NCBI RefSeq assembly: GCF_020193575.1
Contig: NZ_JADYVD010000013.1
Location: 80,495 to 144,494 of the forward strand
DNA length: 64,000 bases
Direction of reading: 5' to 3'
DNA from: Ensifer sp. IC4062
GTDB taxonomy: Bacteria; Pseudomonadota; Alphaproteobacteria; Rhizobiales; Rhizobiaceae
Below the pieces are notes generated by a model. It was given only the letters and a program-made list of their open reading frames with translations, was not told where the DNA came from and made no database searches. The position numbers and the translations under genes were made by a program. Shown one piece after another: positions 57,142 through 64,000 of the stretch. The stretch's first letter is position 1. Every line of letters begins with the position of its first letter.

Positions 57142-57855
57142 TTACGCCCCGGCCCTGATTATACATTCTGCCGTTTGAGCCCTAAGCACATCGACGTTGG
57201 CGACTGTTCGAGCGTCCCCGGTTGGCGGCGGAAGTGCCGCCGCAATCTTCAAGCGATCTACCAGTGCGCTGTACTCGGGGACCTGTCGGATCAGCTTCTT
57301 TCGCACGTTCAGTCGGATACGAAGCGTAGCATCGCTGACGACCCCGGCGGCTTCGGTGTTGTTTTGAAAGGCTGTGGTTTCTTTTTGGGCTACTCCGGCC
57401 ACGCAAATCAAGGCCTCTGCGCCGCGGAGAAGGGCATCCTCGGCAACATCCTGTTTCGTGTAGGAAGTCGTTGAGGTAATTGCGCCGGCGGCAAGACCCG
57501 CGCCCTTTATGAGGTCAAGGTGCGAACCGTAGAGAAGGCCACCTGCGGCAACGCCCGCCGATCCCAGCAAGCCTGCTGCGGCAAAATCTTTTGCCGTCGA
57601 CGCCTTACTGGCTTGCTCCATGTAAAGGTCGGCCAGGTTCCGAGCGTAATTGATCCCGTTTACATAGGGATCGTTGTCGGTCGGCCATGCCGCTTTCTTG
57701 ATCTCCTCAGGCGTCGAATGCGGCTTGTTATCGGCGCTCAACAAGGTGGCTTTCCACACGCTAGTTTCGTTCGAATACAAGTCAGCGCTGTTTACGCACC
57801 CCGTCAGTGTGAGGGGCGCGACCAGTATAAGTGTCCATTTTCCCCGAATTCTCAT
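57142..57855 (-). CDS. Lipoprotein of unknown function
   Basis: 237 residues from ATG 57855; an upstream in-frame extension to 57963 lacks sense before the signal. MRIRGKWTLILVAPLTLTGC carries a lipobox (LTGC), so it is lipidated and membrane-anchored. A glycine/alanine-rich segment (AAAGLLGSAGVAAGGLLYGS) could be a membrane-interacting hairpin. The remaining helical region (ALVDRLKIAAALPPPTG) is not recognisable. 70 bases separate it from the amidase remnant. Confidence 0.75.
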   Translation of the reverse strand: MRIRGKWTLILVAPLTLTGCVNSADLYSNETSVWKATLLSADNKPHSTPEEIKKAAWPTDNDPYVNGINYARNLADLYMEQASKASTAKDFAAAGLLGSAGVAAGGLLYGSHLDLIKGAGLAAGAITSTTSYTKQDVAEDALLRGAEALICVAGVAQKETTAFQNNTEAAGVVSDATLRIRLNVRKKLIRQVPEYSALVDRLKIAAALPPPTGDARTVANVDVLRAQTAECIIRAGA

Positions 57856-58258
57856 CAATGTCCCCGGACAAAAATTTGTTATTTGAATGGCTTGCGGTTT
57901 GGTTCTGGAATCGCCGAGCGCCTGTTGAATCCGGCACGCATCCAAGCGGTCCCATCCCTCCAATTCGGCGTTCGAAAGTGAATGGTAAATTGCATTTCAA
58001 TTTTTTTGCAACTAACTAATTTAAAGGCTTGGTTGTATAATTAATTCCTGATGTATTCAGGTAGGCATTCGGCATCCCTGGGGGAATGGAATGCCCAGCA
58101 CACCCAGAGACCAAGAGAAAGAAATCGGTACTAAGTTTAGAGCCGCAGGGGAGGCCGCGTGGCAGCTATGGGGTTGAAAATACCTATGCTTCTGCCAGCC
58201 TAAGCGACCAAATCGGTCGGGTCGTCACGACGCGCGCACCCTGCCGTAGGAGGAAGGA
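57856..58258. other. intergenic, AT-rich
   Basis: No gene supported apart from the small open frame beginning at 58259. The AT-rich stretch near 57985-58055 probably holds promoters for the lipoprotein or the small peptide. Confidence 0.35.
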
Positions 58259-58363
58259 ATGCCGTTCGGAACGGCGATACTGTACGTTGTCTCCGCGCTC
58301 TTCTTCGTTTGCTTGGGGGCCGGTCTTGGCCAAGCAGTCGCCGGTGTGCAGAGTGCCGAGTAA
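58259..58363 (+). CDS. Probable 34-residue membrane peptide
   Basis: MPFGTAILYVVSALFFVCLG begins a 34-residue frame whose first 30 residues form one strongly hydrophobic span, ending VQSAE. It has an excellent ribosome site (AGGAGGAAGG directly before the ATG). Small single-span peptides can be subunits of membrane complexes or type I toxins; nothing in the sequence decides between these. Confidence 0.5.
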   Translation: MPFGTAILYVVSALFFVCLGAGLGQAVAGVQSAE

Positions 58364-58684
58364 TCCCATCGAATTCAGCTTTGAGAACAGGCCCCTCGGA
58401 GGGGAGATCTGAGGAGCGCCACAGATACGGTCCCAGCGATCGTTGAGGTCACAGAGCTACGCGCTGGAGCCAGAACTTCGCGGCTCCCGTCACGGCCGTG
58501 ATTTCGGTTCAGGTGGAAGATGGATACCAGGTGCTCTGCACGATGAAGCGCCAAATCCTCGGAGGCGAGCAAAGCATCGCGGCACTCGTCGTGGACATGC
58601 CGAATTGTGAGGCAAAAACGTTAAGAACCGCAGTCTTTGATCATGGCTCCGTCGGTCCCACCGGCGATCCGCAATACACCGACG
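58364..58684. other. intergenic before IS5 fragment
   Basis: An open frame from 58498 runs into the IS5 fragment, but its first 60 residues do not look like transposase, so the true 5' end of the IS has been lost here. Confidence 0.4.
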
Positions 58685-59189
58685 ATGGCGACATCGTCAT
58701 GATCGACTCGACCTGTGTCCGCGTTCACCAGCATGCGGCCACGGGAAAAAAAGGGATGGAGATGATGGCGGCATGGGACGTTCCCGCGGCGGGCTTACGA
58801 GCAAAATCCACGCGCTCGTCGACGCCGAAGGTCGCCCCGTCACCCTCCGTCTGACCGGCGGGCAGATTGCCGACTGCACCGAGGCCGACGCGCTGACGGA
58901 CAAGGTCGGCGAGGGAGACATCCTGCTGGCCGACAAGGGTTATGACAGCAATGCCATCCGGGCCAAGGCCACCGAGCGAAAGGCCTGGGCCAACATTCCG
59001 CCGAAGGCCAACCGCAAGGGCTCTTTCGTGTTCTCGCGCTGGGTTTATCGGCAGCGGAACCTCGTCGAGCGATTCTTCAACAAGATCAAACAGTTCCGTG
59101 GCATCGCAACCCGATACGACAAGCGCCCCGAAAACTACCTCGCCGCCGTAAAGCTCGTCGCCACGAGAATCTGGTGTCAAAGTTTATGA
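58685..59189 (+). pseudogene. IS5-family (IS427-group) transposase fragment with A7 frameshift site
   Basis: GDIVMIDSTCVRVHQHAATG, then across a run of seven A (58746-58752) the frame moves by -1 to GDGDDGGMGRSRGGLTSKIH. The DDE catalytic region continues with ADKGYDSNAIRAKATERKAW and WVYRQRNLVERFFNKIKQFR (Glu). IS427-group elements make their transposase by programmed -1 slippage on such a run, so the shift is probably natural; the N-terminal 40% is missing. Confidence 0.82.
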
Positions 59190-60006
59190 GTCGACGGCCT
59201 AAGGAAAGAGCGCCTTGCGCCACTCTCTGAAGGGGCTGTCTTTATCGGCTACGAAATGGCTGGGCGAAATCTTTACTTCCGGCTCGGTGGCCCGCGACCA
59301 TTCGATCATTTTGTTGAGGCGCGTTTCTGTTGAAGTCGTCTGGTGAGCAACCTTTCGAAGAGGTTTGCTCGATCGACCTTAGCAGTTGGCCATCCGTCGG
59401 GAGTACACTCTCGCCTCTCTCAACGACGACCGGATATTCAATCCTATTTGGAGAGTGGAGGTAGTAGTCCAACGCGGCGCTGCGACGACTGACGAGTTGG
59501 AGTTCTCCATATTTCGCGACCTCGATCCCGGACGGCCGCGAGTTGCTCTCTCGCAAGAGCCTTATGGCAGTAATCCATTCCTAAGCTCGTTCGTATGCCA
59601 GAGCTTGGGAGGCCGCGGTTCCATCGCCACTCAAGCAGCGATACCATTCGCCATATCTTCGGTCCTCAGAATTAAGACGATTGATGCGCATGGACTGATT
59701 ACCGAGAACAACCGCGTGGTGCTGCGAAACAATCTGCTGGAAGCCGTAGCGCCCTGGAGGCGATCTTGCAACCTCTGTCTCCCGGCTCATACGAGATCGA
59801 CGGGGAACTCTTTACGATCGGGAGAGACGGCAGTTTCGCCGGCTATGCATTGTTCGAAAATGAACCCGTTAGGCGGACTATCCCTCGGTTGGGGGACCCT
59901 GTTTTGCCTACACTGCCCTCCGACAGAAGCGGGACGAGAACGCCGACTGTTGGCTATGTGTCCGTGTCGAGATCAAGTGAATTAGTCGATCGTGAAGAAC
60001 TCGCTT
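59190..60006. other. Debris with a minus-strand gene end
   Basis: On the minus strand a C-terminus ends at 59199: ETRLNKMIEWSRATEPEVKI, then SPSHFVADKDSPFREWRKAL-FP. Its upstream part is broken by frame changes and I do not recognise it. A plus-strand frame (59766-60047, TTG start; SYEIDGELFTIGRDGSFAGY) is possible but unsupported. Confidence 0.4.
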
Positions 60007-61056
60007 TCAGGCAGGGTGCTGCGGCATTGGTCGGCTCTGGAAGGTGAGGAGTAGTGCGGCTAACAGACACAAAAGTTGCCTGAACCATCGCAGCAGGAGG
60101 GAGAAGTTGTATCCGGCGGCGGCCAGAACGGCATTGACGGCATCCCCCTGTTCGCCAGCGAGATAATTCCGGTCCATTCTGTGTTCGCTCTTGAGGTGTC
60201 CAATGACGGGTTCGACCGCCGATCGTCGTCGCATCTGGCGTTTGATGGCGGGCGTGATGCGGCGCTTCTGACCGCTGGTGAAGACCCTCAGTTTGTGACT
60301 TTCGGGAGCATTATGGCCGCGGTTTCCAGCATCGGCCAAAATGCGGGAGAGCGCGTTGCCGATCATCCCTTCCATATCCGGAATGACGGTCGCGAGCGTG
60401 TGGCCGTCGTAAGGATTGCCGGGCAGCGCGATGGCGTGCAGGGCGAACTGCCCGCCCTTTGAACGGTTCAGTGTGGTGGCCACGGACACCTTCACTCCGA
60501 ACTCATAGGGCTTGTGCGCCTTGCCTTTACCAATGCACTCGACCTCGTCAGCATGCAGGCTGTAGATCTTGCGGCCACGCTGACGTTGCCGCTGCTCGAT
60601 GACCGTTTTTGCCTGATAGAGCGACCATTTGAAGATCGCGTCGAGTTGTTCGTCGCCGGCGATCTGACGCTCGATGTCGCGAACGGTCCGGCCGAGATAT
60701 GTCTTCAACTTGCGCAGCGCCTTGCCGGCACGTTTGAATTGCTTCGCATGAGCGTAGCGCTGTGTTGGATCAGGGCGAATTTACCGACCCGAATATAGGT
60801 CTGGCGCAGCTCGAGCCCTATTTTCTTCGCCAGCCGCACCAGCCGTTCGCGCGCCCGGTGAATAAGCTTGGCATCCGTCGGGAACATGACGTTCTTCGGT
60901 TGTACGGTCGTGTCCACGATCACCTGCCGCGTATCCTGCGGCTTCATCGCGCCTGTCTTGACTGCCACGGCCAGGCTCTCCTGCAAGAGCGCGCCGATCC
61001 GCTCTTCGCCCATGCGCTGCCGCCACCGCGTCATCGAGGAGCGGTCGAACGATAGT
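60007..61056 (-). pseudogene. IS5-family transposase, truncated and frameshifted
   Basis: Read leftwards: LSFDRSSMTRWRQRMGEERI, IVDTTVQPKNVMFPTDAKLI, RQTYIRVGKFALIQH; then a one-base loss near 60760 (CACAGCGCTAC for CACCAGCGCTAC) shifts the frame, after which KTYLGRTVRDIERQIAGDEQ, YSLHADEVECIGKGKAHKPY, VEPVIGHLKSEHRMDRNYLA (catalytic Glu) continue to 60007. The N-terminal part is cut off at 61056, where an ISL3 end begins. Confidence 0.85.
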
Positions 61057-61391
61057 GGTTCTTCCTCACTTTGTGTGGTGGCGCTTTTGGGCGAGCGGCA
61101 GCATGCGCGCCCTGAGCAGCTCCGGGCCAGCTCTGCCATACATTGCACGCTTGATTGTCTTCAGGCGGTTGATTTGGCCTTCCGCCTGGCCGTTGCTCCA
61201 CGGCAGTTCGATGGCGTTGTAGACGGCGTCAAGATCACGGTGCAGGACGCGTGCGAACCGCTCGTGCAGCGCGACAACCAAGATGAGACGAAGCGTCAAT
61301 CAAGATGAGACTCGGCAGCAGCGGTGGAACGCAGAGAGGGCGTAGCCCGATCGGAGTTCTACCGCTGCTGCCGCGCCGATTCATCTGGTGA

Positions 61392-63700
<2,309 letters not shown>

Positions 63701-63868
63701 TGGAAGGCAACGCCAACGCGGCAGGCCGGCTTCCTTTGCGACAATCAGAAACACCGCCGAGATTGACGCTGCGCGACAAACCAACGAAGCTCGTGCCAGC
63801 GACAATCACGATGATACCGTCGCCGACAACCGCGACACCAGAATCTCACCCAGATTGTCGCTCTACAC
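63701..63868. repeat. IS21 element 2 right end with repeated motifs
   Basis: Several GCGACAA/TTGTCGC copies (for example near 63739, 63772, 63810, 63856) form the multiple terminal repeats bound by IstA. Confidence 0.6.
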
Positions 63869-64000
63869 GCTCGATTGCGACCAAACCCGAGTTAACGGCA
63901 TCGTCAATCCAGCTGTCGAGCTTGCCCGGATCGCGGCTGCGAAAAATTCTGCGGAAGCGCATGCCAAGGCTGCGCATCAAGGCGAACTCAGGCGAACCCT

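Overview
The window is accessory plasmid DNA from a rhizobium-like alphaproteobacterium. The main evidence is the 3' part of a repC replication gene (a family confined to repABC plasmids of Alphaproteobacteria), three parS-like palindromes behind it, a NodU/TobZ-type carbamoyltransferase, and a dense mix of IS21, IS91, IS66, IS110, IS5 and ISL3 material. Species cannot be fixed from the sequence alone.

Layout. 0-3.5 kb: repC (5' end outside the window), parS-like sites, and decayed copies of repC, one of them apparently split with its 3' half inverted; an AbiEii-type toxin remnant lies between. 3.5-5.9 kb: serine recombinase and a long inverted repeat. 6.1-11.7 kb: a very large NACHT/STAND-like NTPase with a C-terminal PD-(D/E)xK-like nuclease (two frameshifts), followed by a second putative nuclease gene. 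12.1-17.6 kb: an IS91-type transposase with its tyrosine recombinase, the latter split by an IS21 element with a target duplication; then an integrase remnant. 17.7-25.0 kb, minus strand: an Avs-like Mrr-STAND-solenoid protein (one frameshift) and an OLD-family nuclease. 25.2-29.9 kb: a three-gene glycan cluster (carbamoyltransferase, GT32, and a GT25/sulfotransferase-like/GH16 fusion). 30.4-37.6 kb: a 7.2-kb stretch bracketed by 33-bp direct repeats, holding a DUF1016 nuclease remnant, an IS110 element, a secreted ClpP-like protease with PAN domains, an SH3 protein, and a defence-type reverse transcriptase preceded by about 285 nt of non-coding DNA with its own promoter-like sequence. 37.7-38.6 kb: IS66 debris.

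38.7-56.3 kb is a divergent locus. To the left run seven minus-strand genes, most with signal peptides: a triple peptidoglycan hydrolase, a DUF3616 protein, an M6 protease, a Cys-rich membrane protein, a HExxH protease, a membrane protein and a secreted protein. To the right runs a tight seven-gene set: SARP-type regulator, DegT aminotransferase, c-type-haem-like secreted protein, small membrane protein, caspase-like protease, a companion protein, and a nuclease-trypsin fusion. This caspase/nuclease-trypsin set and the reverse transcriptase with its leader are the best candidates for little-described systems. 56.4-64 kb: a broken amidase, a lipoprotein, a probable 34-residue membrane peptide, then nested IS5, ISL3 and IS21 elements; the last has a clean 6-bp target duplication.

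Overall this reads as a plasmid defence/conflict island in which several large defence-type genes are frameshifted. Without reads I cannot tell decay from sequencing error.
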